Shown here: in pieces, positions 50,878-60,090 of the stretch
How positions within the stretch are numbered: the first letter of the stretch is position 1
How the letters are laid out: every line of letters starts with the position of its first letter
NCBI GenBank assembly: GCA_017304845.1
Contig: JAFKLL010000016.1
Span: 24,599 to 88,598, forward strand
Direction: 5' to 3'
Origin: Solirubrobacterales bacterium
GTDB lineage: Bacteria > Actinomycetota > Thermoleophilia > Solirubrobacterales > 70-9
DNA length: 64,000 nucleotides
The notes under the pieces: generated by a model
Databases searched by the model: none
What the model saw: the letters and a program-made list of their open reading frames with translations, nothing else
What the model was told of the DNA's origin: nothing
Program-made: the position numbers and the translations under genes

Positions 50878-52509
50878 TCAGCCTTCGGCCTTCACCTTCT
50901 TGAGCTTCAGCAGGCGGACCTTGTCTCCGTCTGCTGAGGCGATCACCACGTAGGCCCGGCGGCCGCTGGCCAGAGGGCCGTAGTAGAGGAAGGCGACCTG
51001 GCCTCGGCGGAGGCGGTAGCCGCGGACGTACCCGCGCTCGTTGCCGCGCGGTCCGAACTCGGAGATCCTGACCCGCCAGGCCTGGCGGGCGTTCGTCTTC
51101 GAGGCGATCCGGAGCAGCTGCAGGCGCGGCTTCTTGGCGAAGAAGAAGGTCGAGCGGGACGGGGCCCGGAGGGCGTTCACCTGGATCCGGTAGGCCGACT
51201 TGCCGGCCTTCGCCCCGAAGGTGACCCGAGGCGAGGAGACGCCCTTGGCGCCGGTGACCGAGAGCGTCTCGTCCTTCGGCGAGAGGGTCGCGAAGGCGAC
51301 CTTGCCCGGCCCCATGCGGACGTTCTCGACCGTCGAGTCGAAGGTCGGGCCGACCACGCTGAGCGACTCCCGGTCCCGGATCGTCATCTGCCGGCCGTCG
51401 ATCCGGATCTTGAGCTTCATGCCTCGGGGCACCAGGTAGACCGGCTCCGGCGAGTCGGCGATGTTCTCGATCGAGCCGTCGTCGGCGAACGAGATCCCGG
51501 CCGAGGCCTGCGGCAGCACCCGCGCCCCCGGGATCCGGTTGACGAGCTTGCCGGCCCGGAACCCGGTCTGCCGGCCCCGTTGGTCGGTGATCAGCAGATG
51601 AGCGTGCTGATCCGCCGAGCTGGAAAGGGAGATCTGGTTGTACTTCGAGTCGAGGCCCTGACGACCCACGCAGTAGGGGCAGGGCTGAACGCCCAGAGCC
51701 GGGGTGTTGGGACGGAGGAAGAGCGTCTTCGACTTCGCGTTGCCGACGTAGACGGCCTGGGGCTGGCCCGGGTTGATCGACGCGTAGTAGCGCCAGGTGT
51801 TCTTGTTGGTGTCGACCACGACCCGGCGGGTCGCGTCATCGGGCCAGTTGTTGTCGTAGACGTGGATGTTGAAGATGCCGCCGCCCATGTCCTCGACCGC
51901 GTAGGGAGTGATCGCGTGGCCGGCCTCGAACCCCCACTGGAAGATCATCAGGTTCCAGGACTCGTGAGAGCCGTCGCCGAGATGCTTGACCAGGAAGTCG
52001 AGGATCCGGTTCGGGGTCCCCTGGATCCCCTTGTCGTTGACCGCCGGCAGCAGCTGGAAGGCGAAGGCGCGGGCGATCGACCGTTGCAGCCGCGTGTTGC
52101 CGTCCACGCCCAGGTCGAAGGTCTGCGGGCCGCCGCCGAAGGCGTCGATCGAGCCGTACCCGAAACGCGGCAGCTGATTCATGTAGATCAGCTGCGAGAG
52201 AGCCGAGAACCCGTAGCAGTGCCCGCCGCCCATCAGGTCGTTGAGGACGTCCATCCACTCCCGCATCGGCGGGTTGAGGACGCAGGTCGCGCCGCGACCG
52301 GAGAGGCAGGCGGCGCGCCCGTAGATCCGCTGCATCTCGGCCGCGTCGAGGTTCTTGTAGCCGTTCGAGTTGTCGTAGTTGTCGAACGAGAACCCGTTCG
52401 TCCCGGGCCGGAAGCCGGAGTCGGCGACGATCGTGCCGGCCTGGGCACCGGCCGAGACGCAGATCGAGATGGACAGGGACAGCAGGACGACGCGAATCAG
52501 TCTGGACAC
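50878..52509 (-). CDS. secreted papain-like (C-H-D/N) protein, putative cysteine peptidase
   Basis: 543 residues. A signal peptide (LIRVVLLSLSISICVSAGAQA) leads to a domain with Cys98 in GGGHCYGFSAL, His198 in GHAITPYAV and Asp219/Asn220 in VYDNNWP. The order Cys, His, Asp/Asn and the surrounding helices and strands fit a papain-like or transglutaminase-like fold. The second half (about 290-543) is beta-rich, with no motif I recognise. It could be an exported peptidase or amidase. The GTG at 52509 is preferred, with TATGTT 6 nt upstream and no ribosome binding site; a longer start would spoil the signal peptide. Confidence 0.75.
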   Translation of the reverse strand: MSRLIRVVLLSLSISICVSAGAQAGTIVADSGFRPGTNGFSFDNYDNSNGYKNLDAAEMQRIYGRAACLSGRGATCVLNPPMREWMDVLNDLMGGGHCYGFSALSQLIYMNQLPRFGYGSIDAFGGGPQTFDLGVDGNTRLQRSIARAFAFQLLPAVNDKGIQGTPNRILDFLVKHLGDGSHESWNLMIFQWGFEAGHAITPYAVEDMGGGIFNIHVYDNNWPDDATRRVVVDTNKNTWRYYASINPGQPQAVYVGNAKSKTLFLRPNTPALGVQPCPYCVGRQGLDSKYNQISLSSSADQHAHLLITDQRGRQTGFRAGKLVNRIPGARVLPQASAGISFADDGSIENIADSPEPVYLVPRGMKLKIRIDGRQMTIRDRESLSVVGPTFDSTVENVRMGPGKVAFATLSPKDETLSVTGAKGVSSPRVTFGAKAGKSAYRIQVNALRAPSRSTFFFAKKPRLQLLRIASKTNARQAWRVRISEFGPRGNERGYVRGYRLRRGQVAFLYYGPLASGRRAYVVIASADGDKVRLLKLKKVKAEG

Positions 52510-52515
52510 GGGGCC

Positions 52516-52521
52516 AACATA
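52516..52521 (-). promoter_or_regulatory. candidate -10 (TATGTT) of a leaderless promoter
   Basis: TATGTT on the minus strand ends 6 nt before the GTG of the papain-like gene. Confidence 0.45.
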
Positions 52522-52638
52522 GCCCACCCCCACGTGAACCACCCCGTAGAGCCCTCCCAACCATCACCCGGCCTGAGTGGGAGGGCGGGTTGAGCTGGGA
52601 GGGCGAGTAGGTCGCCCGACTGCAGTTAAGCTGCGCGA

Positions 52639-52712
52639 GCCCCCTTAGCTCAGTTGGTTAGAGCTGCAGGCTTTTAACCTGTGAGTCCTCGGTTCGAATC
52701 CGAGAGGGGGCA
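52639..52712 (+). tRNA. tRNA-Lys (anticodon TTT)
   Basis: 74 nt. Acceptor GCCCCCT pairs with AGGGGGC, the D arm is GCTC/GAGC, the anticodon stem GCAGG/CCTGT holds loop CTTTTAA (anticodon TTT), and the T arm CTCGG-TTCGAAT-CCGAG is intact. CCA is not encoded. ATTTTCTTT follows as a T-rich terminator-like tail. It reads Lys codons AAA and AAG. Confidence 0.96.
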
Positions 52713-52735
52713 TTTTCTTTGCCTCGCTCCCGTGG

Positions 52736-54864
<2,129 letters not shown>

Positions 54865-54891
54865 CGGGATCCCCGTGGAGCCGTGCGCCCT

Positions 54892-54988
54892 TTCCCTTCT
54901 CGCCGGAATTACCCGGATCAGGTTCAGGCGGTCGGTGGCATCGTCGCCACCCTCTCAGCCCGGGCACTCGGGCTCCCGCAGGTATTCC
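54892..54988 (-). promoter_or_regulatory. TPP riboswitch (THI element)
   Basis: Read on the minus strand it contains GGGAGCCC, GGGCTGAGAGGG, then GAACCTGATCCGGGTAAT and GAAGGGA, the conserved core of the TPP riboswitch, with a variable P3-like arm between. It ends about 28 nt before the thiO ATG and would block thiO-thiSG expression when TPP binds. Confidence 0.95.
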
Positions 54989-54990
54989 CG

Positions 54991-54996
54991 ATTCTA
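54991..54996 (-). promoter_or_regulatory. candidate -10 (TAGAAT) of the thiO-thiSG unit
   Basis: TAGAAT on the minus strand lies just before the riboswitch, as expected for its promoter. No clear -35 was found. Confidence 0.45.
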
Positions 54997-55004
54997 ACTG
55001 GCTC

Positions 55005-55010
55005 TATCCT
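55005..55010 (+). promoter_or_regulatory. candidate -10 (TATCCT) of thiE, leaderless
   Basis: TATCCT ends 7 nt before the thiE ATG. Its upstream region overlaps the promoter of the divergent riboswitch RNA. Confidence 0.5.
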
Positions 55011-55017
55011 CAGGGCC

Positions 55018-55722
55018 ATGAGCTTCGAACCGAGCGAGGGTGCGGGCAACCTCAGGCGCGAGCGCCTGAGGACCGCCAGGCTGTACTTCGTATGCGATGC
55101 CGCGCCCGACGGTCGCGACCCCGAGCCGCTGTTGCGGGCCGCGCTCGACGGCGGGGTCGACATCGTCCAGCTCCGCGAGAAAGAGGCCGGCACCCGGGTG
55201 ATCGAACGGGCGGCGGACACCTTCCGCCGGGTCTGCGACACCTACGGCGTGCCCTTCATCCTCAATGACGACCCCGAGCTCGCGCTCGCCGTCCGGGCCG
55301 ACGGGGTCCACATCGGCCAGGAGGACATCAGCCCCGCCGAGGCGAGGAAGGTGATCGGGCCCGACCGCCTGCTCGGGCTCTCGACCCACTCCGAGGAGCA
55401 GATCGCGGGGGCGCACCGCACGGTCCGCGAAGGGGTGGCGATCGACCACATCAGCGTCGGCCCGATCCACGAGACGCCGACCAAGGCGGGCCGGCCCGCC
55501 ACCGGGCTCGAGCTGATCCGCCACGCCGCGGCCACCGCCACCCTGCCGTTCTTCGCGATCGGCGGCATCGACCCCGAGAACGCGGTCGAGGTGCTCCAGG
55601 CCGGCGCCCGCCGGATCTGCGTGGTCCGGGCGATCCGCGACGCCGCCGACCCGACCGCCGTCGCCACCCGGCTGCGCCGCGCCTTCGCCGCGGTCGGCAC
55701 GGAGGTGGCGCCCGGTGGCTGA
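55018..55722 (+). CDS. thiE: thiamine-phosphate synthase
   Basis: 234 residues. It couples HMP pyrophosphate and thiazole phosphate to give thiamine phosphate. The TIM-barrel motifs LYFVCDAA, GGVDIVQLREKEAG, PFILNDDPELALAVRADGVHIGQED, VGPIHETPTKAG and FFAIGGIDPENAVEVL are all present, with about 15 extra N-terminal residues. The ATG has no Shine-Dalgarno site, and a TATCCT -10 candidate lies 7 nt upstream. It is not under the riboswitch, which points the other way. Its end overlaps the next gene by 8 bp. Confidence 0.95.
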   Translation: MSFEPSEGAGNLRRERLRTARLYFVCDAAPDGRDPEPLLRAALDGGVDIVQLREKEAGTRVIERAADTFRRVCDTYGVPFILNDDPELALAVRADGVHIGQEDISPAEARKVIGPDRLLGLSTHSEEQIAGAHRTVREGVAIDHISVGPIHETPTKAGRPATGLELIRHAAATATLPFFAIGGIDPENAVEVLQAGARRICVVRAIRDAADPTAVATRLRRAFAAVGTEVAPGG

Positions 55723-56242
55723 GACCGAACCCCGCAGACCGGCCCGCCGCAAGGAGCGCGGGGCCACCAAGGCATCCGGCGCCGACGCGATGAAGGCCGG
55801 CTACGCCAAGTCCGAGGTCAAGAACCAGGCCGCCCGCGACGCCCTGCTCCCGCTGAGCGAAGGCGAGCGCCCGACCGTGGTCACGATCGGCGCCGTGCTC
55901 TCCGGGATCGTCGCCGCCATCCTCTGGGTCTCCTGCGTGGTCGCCCTGGTCACCGGGGCCAAGGCCGGCGGCGAGTCGGTCAACGTCTTCCAGTGGGGAT
56001 TCTTCGCAGCCGTGATCACCCTGATGGCCTGGGGCATGTGGAAGGCCAAGTACTGGGCGGTGCTCGGCTTCCAGATGCTGCTGGTCCTGCTGATCATGGC
56101 CGGCATCCTCGGCATGGTCGTCGCACCGACCCTGTTGCAGATCGTCAGCACGCTGCTCCTGACGATCGGCCTCTCGGTCCTGTTCTGGTTCATGGTCAAG
56201 GCGATGGCGCGGATCCAGATGCCGGACCGGCCCGGTTCCTGA
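55715..56242 (+). CDS. four-helix membrane protein, function unknown
   Basis: 175 residues. A basic, Ala-rich N-terminal tail (1-50) precedes four hydrophobic helices (about 54-80, 92-107, 112-135, 140-162). The GTG start overlaps the thiE stop, so it is probably translated with thiE. A thiamine or precursor transporter is conceivable from position, but it does not look like known thiamine transporters. I do not recognise a family. Confidence 0.72.
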   Translation: MAETEPRRPARRKERGATKASGADAMKAGYAKSEVKNQAARDALLPLSEGERPTVVTIGAVLSGIVAAILWVSCVVALVTGAKAGGESVNVFQWGFFAAVITLMAWGMWKAKYWAVLGFQMLLVLLIMAGILGMVVAPTLLQIVSTLLLTIGLSVLFWFMVKAMARIQMPDRPGS

Positions 56243-56254
56243 CCGCTTTTCACC

Positions 56255-56286
56255 ACCCGGGAACAGCAACCTTTCACTTCCCGGGT
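56255..56286 (+). terminator. hairpin between the membrane protein and HAD phosphatase genes
   Basis: ACCCGGGAA (56255-56263) pairs perfectly with TTCCCGGGT (56278-56286) around a 14-nt loop, followed by AGTTTT. The right arm touches the -10 of the next gene. Confidence 0.6.
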
Positions 56287-56291
56287 AGTTT
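56286..56291 (+). promoter_or_regulatory. candidate -10 (TAGTTT) of a leaderless promoter
   Basis: TAGTTT ends 8 nt before the ATG of the secreted HAD phosphatase gene. Confidence 0.4.
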
Positions 56292-56299
56292 TCAGAGTC

Positions 56300-57343
56300 A
56301 TGCAGACTTCACGCCTCGGTCTCCGGCCGATCATCACCGGACTGCTCGCCCTCCTGGTCCTGGCCTTCGGCCTGACCGCCACCGCTGACGCGAGCACGTA
56401 CACGCCCCAGCAGCGCAAGGAGTACTTCGACTCCGGCAAGTACCAGCAGGACCTCGACTACGTGGCCGCGAAGGCCCGGGCCTGGATCATCCAGCGCTCC
56501 GCCAAGTCCCTGCCGCTGATCCGCGCCTGCGACAAGGCAGGCTTCCGGGTCGGCAAGAAGGATCCGGGCAAGGATCCGAACGCCGACTACCGGGTTCCGG
56601 TCGAGGTTCCGGCCGCGTACCAGCCGACCGCGCCGATCGTGACCGCGCCGAACCCCGGCCCGAGCGGCGCCGCCCCGGCCTCCGCCGGCAGCTCCTCGTT
56701 GCGCAAGGGCAAGACCAAGAGCAAGGCCGCGAAGAAGAAGGCCGCCCGCAAGCGCGCCGCCGCCCGACGCGCCCTGCGCAAGAAGTGCGCCAAGACCAAG
56801 CGCCTCGCGATCGCCATGGACATGGACGAGACCGCGATGTCGAGCTTCCGCTACGGCTCGCCACAGCCGAACTACGACACGATCTCGATGTACCGCAACG
56901 AGATCCTCGGCTCCCAGACCGCGCTGAAGCCGATGCTGGCACTGACCAAGCTCGCCCAGAAGCGCGGCATGGCCGCCTTCGTGATCACCGCCCGGTACGA
57001 GCCGCTCTCGGCCGACCCGCTGGTCGGGGCCCTGATGGGCAGCGCCGACCTCTGCGACCCGAGCCTGAGCTGGGCCGGGGCCTGCGGCCTCGACGTGAAC
57101 AACTTCGACTTCACCAAGGTCACCCGCGCGAATCTCGTGGACGAGGGCTACACCGGCCTGACCGATCTCTACATGCGGCCGCCGGACTCGGAAAGCAAGG
57201 GCGAGGTCAAGAACTCGCAGCGAGCCGAGATCTCGACCCGGCGCGGATACCGGATCATCGCCATGTTCGGGGATCAGAACAGCGACCTCGAGAAGGGTTT
57301 CTACGAACGGGGATTCAAGTACCAGAGCCCCGAGGGGAGCTAA
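56300..57343 (+). CDS. secreted HAD-superfamily acid phosphatase (class IIIB)
   Basis: 347 residues. Signal peptide (about 1-32), a helical N-terminal part, a Pro/Ser linker (about 98-130), a strongly basic Ala/Lys/Arg segment (135-168), then the HAD core: Asp174 and Asp176 in AMDMDETAMSS, Thr in FVITARYEP, and the late Asp in IIAMFGDQNSDLEKG. It would remove phosphate from exported substrates. The long basic insertion between the N-terminal part and the catalytic core is unusual and might bind polyanions of the wall. The start has a close TAGTTT and no ribosome binding site. Confidence 0.85.
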   Translation: MQTSRLGLRPIITGLLALLVLAFGLTATADASTYTPQQRKEYFDSGKYQQDLDYVAAKARAWIIQRSAKSLPLIRACDKAGFRVGKKDPGKDPNADYRVPVEVPAAYQPTAPIVTAPNPGPSGAAPASAGSSSLRKGKTKSKAAKKKAARKRAAARRALRKKCAKTKRLAIAMDMDETAMSSFRYGSPQPNYDTISMYRNEILGSQTALKPMLALTKLAQKRGMAAFVITARYEPLSADPLVGALMGSADLCDPSLSWAGACGLDVNNFDFTKVTRANLVDEGYTGLTDLYMRPPDSESKGEVKNSQRAEISTRRGYRIIAMFGDQNSDLEKGFYERGFKYQSPEGS

Positions 57344-57347
57344 AGAG

Positions 57348-57353
57348 TAGTCT
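57348..57353 (+). promoter_or_regulatory. candidate -10 (TAGTCT) of lpdA
   Basis: TAGTCT ends 9 nt before the ATG of the dihydrolipoyl dehydrogenase gene, with no ribosome binding site between. Confidence 0.4.
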
Positions 57354-57362
57354 CGCCTCACC

Positions 57363-58733
57363 ATGGCTGATGAATCCTTTGACGTAATCGTCGTCGGGGC
57401 TGGACCGGGCGGTTACGTTGCCGCGATCCGGGCGGCTCAACTCGGTAAGACCACTGCGGTGGTGGAAGCGGACAAGGCCGGCGGCCGCTGTCTGAACTAC
57501 GCGTGCATCCCGGCCAAGACGATGCTCCACACCGCCGAGGTCCTCGACGAGGCGAAGAACAGCGCCGACATCGGGGTCAAGGTGCAGGGCGCCGAGCTCG
57601 ACTGGGAGGCGCTCGGCCAACGCCGCACCGATGTCTCGGCCAGCCTCTCCGGCGGGGTCAAGGGTCTCTTCGACAAGAACAAGATCAAGTTCATCGAGGG
57701 CAAGGGCAGCCTCACCGCCGACGGTGACGTCAAGGTCGGCGACACGGTCTACGGCGCCGGCAAGGTGATCCTCGCCACCGGCTCCACCGCCCAGGCCATC
57801 CCCGGAGTCGAGTTCTCCGACCGGGTCCTGGACACCTGGGGCGCCTGGTCGCTGCCCGAGCAGCCGAAGAAGATCGCCGTGGTCGGCGCCGGCGCCTCCG
57901 GCTCCGAGATCGCTTCCGCCTACATCCGTTACGGCACCGAGGTGGTCCTGATCGAGATGCTCGACCAGATCCTTCCCGCCGAGGACAAGGACGTGGTCCG
58001 GGTCGTCGAGCGGACCTTCAAGAAGCAGGGCATCGAGATCGCCACCGGCAGCCCGGTCGAGAACGTCGAGGCCGGTTCCGGCTCCGTCAAGTTCACCTAC
58101 GGCGACAACTCCGCCGAGGTCGACTACCTGGTGATCGCCGGTGGCCGTCGCCCCGATGTCGAAGGGCTCGGGCTCGACGAGGCCGGCGTGAAGCTCGACG
58201 AGAACGGTCGCGTCGCCGTCGACGAGTTCCAGAAGACCTCCAACGACAAGGTGTACGCGATCGGCGACCTGGTCCGTGGCTCCGCCCTCGCCCACAAGGC
58301 GATGGAGGAGGGCGTGGTCGCCGCCGAGCACGCCGCCGGCGAGTCGACCCATCCGGTCGACCTCGACCTGATCCCGGGCGCCACCTTCTGCCACCCGCAG
58401 GTCGCCAGCGTCGGCCTGACCGAGGCCCAGGCCAAGGAGAAGGGACTCGACGTCAAGACCGGCAAGCTGAAGCTCGGTGGAGTCGGCGCCGGCACCGTCT
58501 ACGACGACAAGGACGGCATGGTCAAGCTCGTGGTCGACAAGGAGTACGGCGAGATCGTCGGCGCCCACATCGTCGGCAACCGGGCCTGCGACATGATCGC
58601 CGAGCTGGTCGCCGTGATGGCCCTCGAAGGCGGCATCCAGGAGCTCCAGCGAATCATGCATCCGCACCCGACCATCTCGGAGGCGATTCTCGATGCCGCC
58701 CGAGCGGTCGACAAGTGGGCCACCCACGCCTAG
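57363..58733 (+). CDS. lpdA: dihydrolipoyl dehydrogenase (E3)
   Basis: 456 residues. A flavin disulfide reductase that reoxidises lipoamide in 2-oxoacid dehydrogenase or glycine cleavage complexes. FAD motif DVIVVGAGPGGYVAAIRAAQLG, redox pair Cys43/Cys48 in GGRCLNYACIPAKT, NAD-binding IAVVGAGASGSEIAS, VYAIGDLV, and the catalytic His-Glu in HPHPTISEAI are complete. No E1, E2 or glycine-cleavage gene is next to it, so it serves complexes encoded elsewhere. A hairpin lies after the stop. Confidence 0.95.
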   Translation: MADESFDVIVVGAGPGGYVAAIRAAQLGKTTAVVEADKAGGRCLNYACIPAKTMLHTAEVLDEAKNSADIGVKVQGAELDWEALGQRRTDVSASLSGGVKGLFDKNKIKFIEGKGSLTADGDVKVGDTVYGAGKVILATGSTAQAIPGVEFSDRVLDTWGAWSLPEQPKKIAVVGAGASGSEIASAYIRYGTEVVLIEMLDQILPAEDKDVVRVVERTFKKQGIEIATGSPVENVEAGSGSVKFTYGDNSAEVDYLVIAGGRRPDVEGLGLDEAGVKLDENGRVAVDEFQKTSNDKVYAIGDLVRGSALAHKAMEEGVVAAEHAAGESTHPVDLDLIPGATFCHPQVASVGLTEAQAKEKGLDVKTGKLKLGGVGAGTVYDDKDGMVKLVVDKEYGEIVGAHIVGNRACDMIAELVAVMALEGGIQELQRIMHPHPTISEAILDAARAVDKWATHA

Positions 58734-58749
58734 AAATCTGAGAGAAGGC

Positions 58750-58780
58750 GCAGAAACGCTCCGCCTAGGGACGTTTCTGC
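58750..58780. terminator. hairpin between lpdA and the convergent hydrolase gene
   Basis: GCAGAAACG (58750-58758) pairs perfectly with CGTTTCTGC (58772-58780) around a 13-nt loop; further pairing extends outward with mismatches. It could end transcription from both sides. Confidence 0.65.
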
Positions 58781-58790
58781 ACCCTCTGTT

Positions 58791-59576
58791 TCAGCTGCCC
58801 AGCCCCGAGAGGAAGGTGAGGGTGCGGCGCCAGGCGTCGGCACTGGCCTCGGCGTACTCCTCGGCCCTGCGGTCGAAGAAGGAGTGGGGCGCGCCGGGGT
58901 AGACCTCGATCTCGTGCCGGACGCCGTTCGCGGCCAGGCCGGCCTCGAAGGCCTCGACCTGATCGAGCGGGATCGCGTGGTCGTCGCCGCCGAAGAGGCC
59001 GAGGACCGGGCGCCGGATCTCGGCCACACGGTCGAGCGGCCCGGGGTGGCCGAACCGTGACCCGTCGAGCGCGCCGTAGAAGGCGACGACGCCGGCCAGG
59101 TCCAGTTCCGGCTCCTCCTCGATGCCGGCCAGGAACGAGTGCATGCCGCCGAAGCAGAAGCCGACCGAGGCGACCGGGCCGTCCCCGATGCGCTTGCGCA
59201 GGGCCGCGAGCGCGGCGGCGACGTCGGCCCGGACATGCTCGGGGCGGCTCTCCAGACGGTGGGGCTGGTAGTCGAAGTCCTCGTCGCGAGGCCCGAGCCC
59301 GGCGGTCCGGCCGTAGAAGTCGATCGCGATCGCGTGATGGCCGGCCTCGGCGAAGCGGACCGTCAGCTCCAGGTAGAAGGGGTAGAGGCCGCGCACGTCG
59401 GGCAGGATCACCACCGAGGGCCCGGTCGGGTTCGGGCTCGCGGTGAAGGCGGCGGAGAAGCGGGTGCCGTCGGCGGATTCCAGCTCGAGCAACTCGGGGC
59501 CGGCCCCGCCGGCGATCGGGGCGAGCCTCAGCCCCTCCGGCAGGTCGGGCGGCAGGGCGTCGAAGTCAAAGCACAT
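58791..59576 (-). CDS. dienelactone hydrolase-family protein
   Basis: 261 residues. Alpha/beta hydrolase with a nucleophilic Cys141 in VGFCFGGMHS, Asp198 in GGDDHAIP and His231 in GAPHSFFDR, the Cys-Asp-His triad of dienelactone hydrolases. An extra strand region (about 1-45) precedes the fold. It cleaves lactones or esters; the substrate is not known. It begins 3 bp after the marR stop, so it is probably in a MarR-controlled unit, opposite an MFS exporter. Confidence 0.9.
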   Translation of the reverse strand: MCFDFDALPPDLPEGLRLAPIAGGAGPELLELESADGTRFSAAFTASPNPTGPSVVILPDVRGLYPFYLELTVRFAEAGHHAIAIDFYGRTAGLGPRDEDFDYQPHRLESRPEHVRADVAAALAALRKRIGDGPVASVGFCFGGMHSFLAGIEEEPELDLAGVVAFYGALDGSRFGHPGPLDRVAEIRRPVLGLFGGDDHAIPLDQVEAFEAGLAANGVRHEIEVYPGAPHSFFDRRAEEYAEASADAWRRTLTFLSGLGS

Positions 59577-59579
59577 GGT

Positions 59580-60041
59580 TCACCTCACTGGTGGTTCGTA
59601 GTGGGAGAGCCGGTCCAGCAGGCCGACAGCCTCGAAGAGGGTGGCGGTCTCCTCCGGGCTGAGCTCCTCCTCGATCGCGTGGGCGAGCCAGTCGGAACGG
59701 TCGCGACGGGCGGCCGCGATCTCCTCTCTCCCCTCGTCGGTGAGCTCGATCAGGATGCATCGCCTGTCCTCCGGGTCGGGCCGGCGGGAGACGAGGCCGC
59801 CGGACTCGAGCTCGCCGATGGTCTGGGCCATCGACTGGGGACGGACCCGCTCGGCCTTGGCCAGGTCGCTGGTCGTGCGGGCCCCTTCGCGGTCGAGCCG
59901 GCCCAGCACCGCGCCCTGCGAGATCGGGAAGCGATGCTCGGCCCGCAGGCGTCTGAGCAGCCGTCCCAGGACGACGCGGAGCTCGCCCGCGTCGCGCTCG
60001 CCGTCGGCGGTGGGGACCTTCGCTTCCTCGATCTTCGCCAT
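59580..60041 (-). CDS. MarR-family transcriptional regulator
   Basis: 153 residues. Winged helix-turn-helix with the recognition region TTSDLAKAERVRPQSMAQTIGELESGGLV and the wing RRPDPEDRRCILIELTDEG. The ATG at 60041 has TACTCT 6 nt upstream; a TTG two codons earlier is possible. Divergent from an MFS exporter with 49 bp between, which holds the palindrome ACAGGTTACCTGT over the exporter's promoter. The usual model is repression of both sides relieved by a toxic phenolic or similar ligand. Confidence 0.92.
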   Translation of the reverse strand: MAKIEEAKVPTADGERDAGELRVVLGRLLRRLRAEHRFPISQGAVLGRLDREGARTTSDLAKAERVRPQSMAQTIGELESGGLVSRRPDPEDRRCILIELTDEGREEIAAARRDRSDWLAHAIEEELSPEETATLFEAVGLLDRLSHYEPPVR

Positions 60042-60047
60042 GACCAA

Positions 60048-60053
60048 AGAGTA
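60048..60053 (-). promoter_or_regulatory. candidate -10 (TACTCT) of marR, leaderless
   Basis: TACTCT on the minus strand ends 6 nt before the marR ATG. Confidence 0.45.
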
Positions 60054-60065
60054 CAGGAGAACTGA

Positions 60066-60078
60066 ACAGGTTACCTGT
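60066..60078. promoter_or_regulatory. putative MarR operator
   Basis: ACAGGT-T-ACCTGT is a perfect inverted repeat in the 49-bp divergent region. It touches the first base of the exporter -10 and lies in the -35 region of marR. Confidence 0.6.
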
Positions 60079-60083
60079 AGACT
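60078..60083 (+). promoter_or_regulatory. candidate -10 (TAGACT) of the MFS gene, leaderless
   Basis: TAGACT ends 7 nt before the ATG of the exporter gene; its first base is the last base of the putative MarR operator. Confidence 0.5.
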
Positions 60084-60090
60084 TTTCTGG

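Noticed and set aside
52639..52712. tRNA-Lys as an integration site for a genomic island
   Set aside because: No integrase, no repeat of the tRNA 3' end and no foreign block nearby; the neighbours are thiamine and secreted-protein genes.
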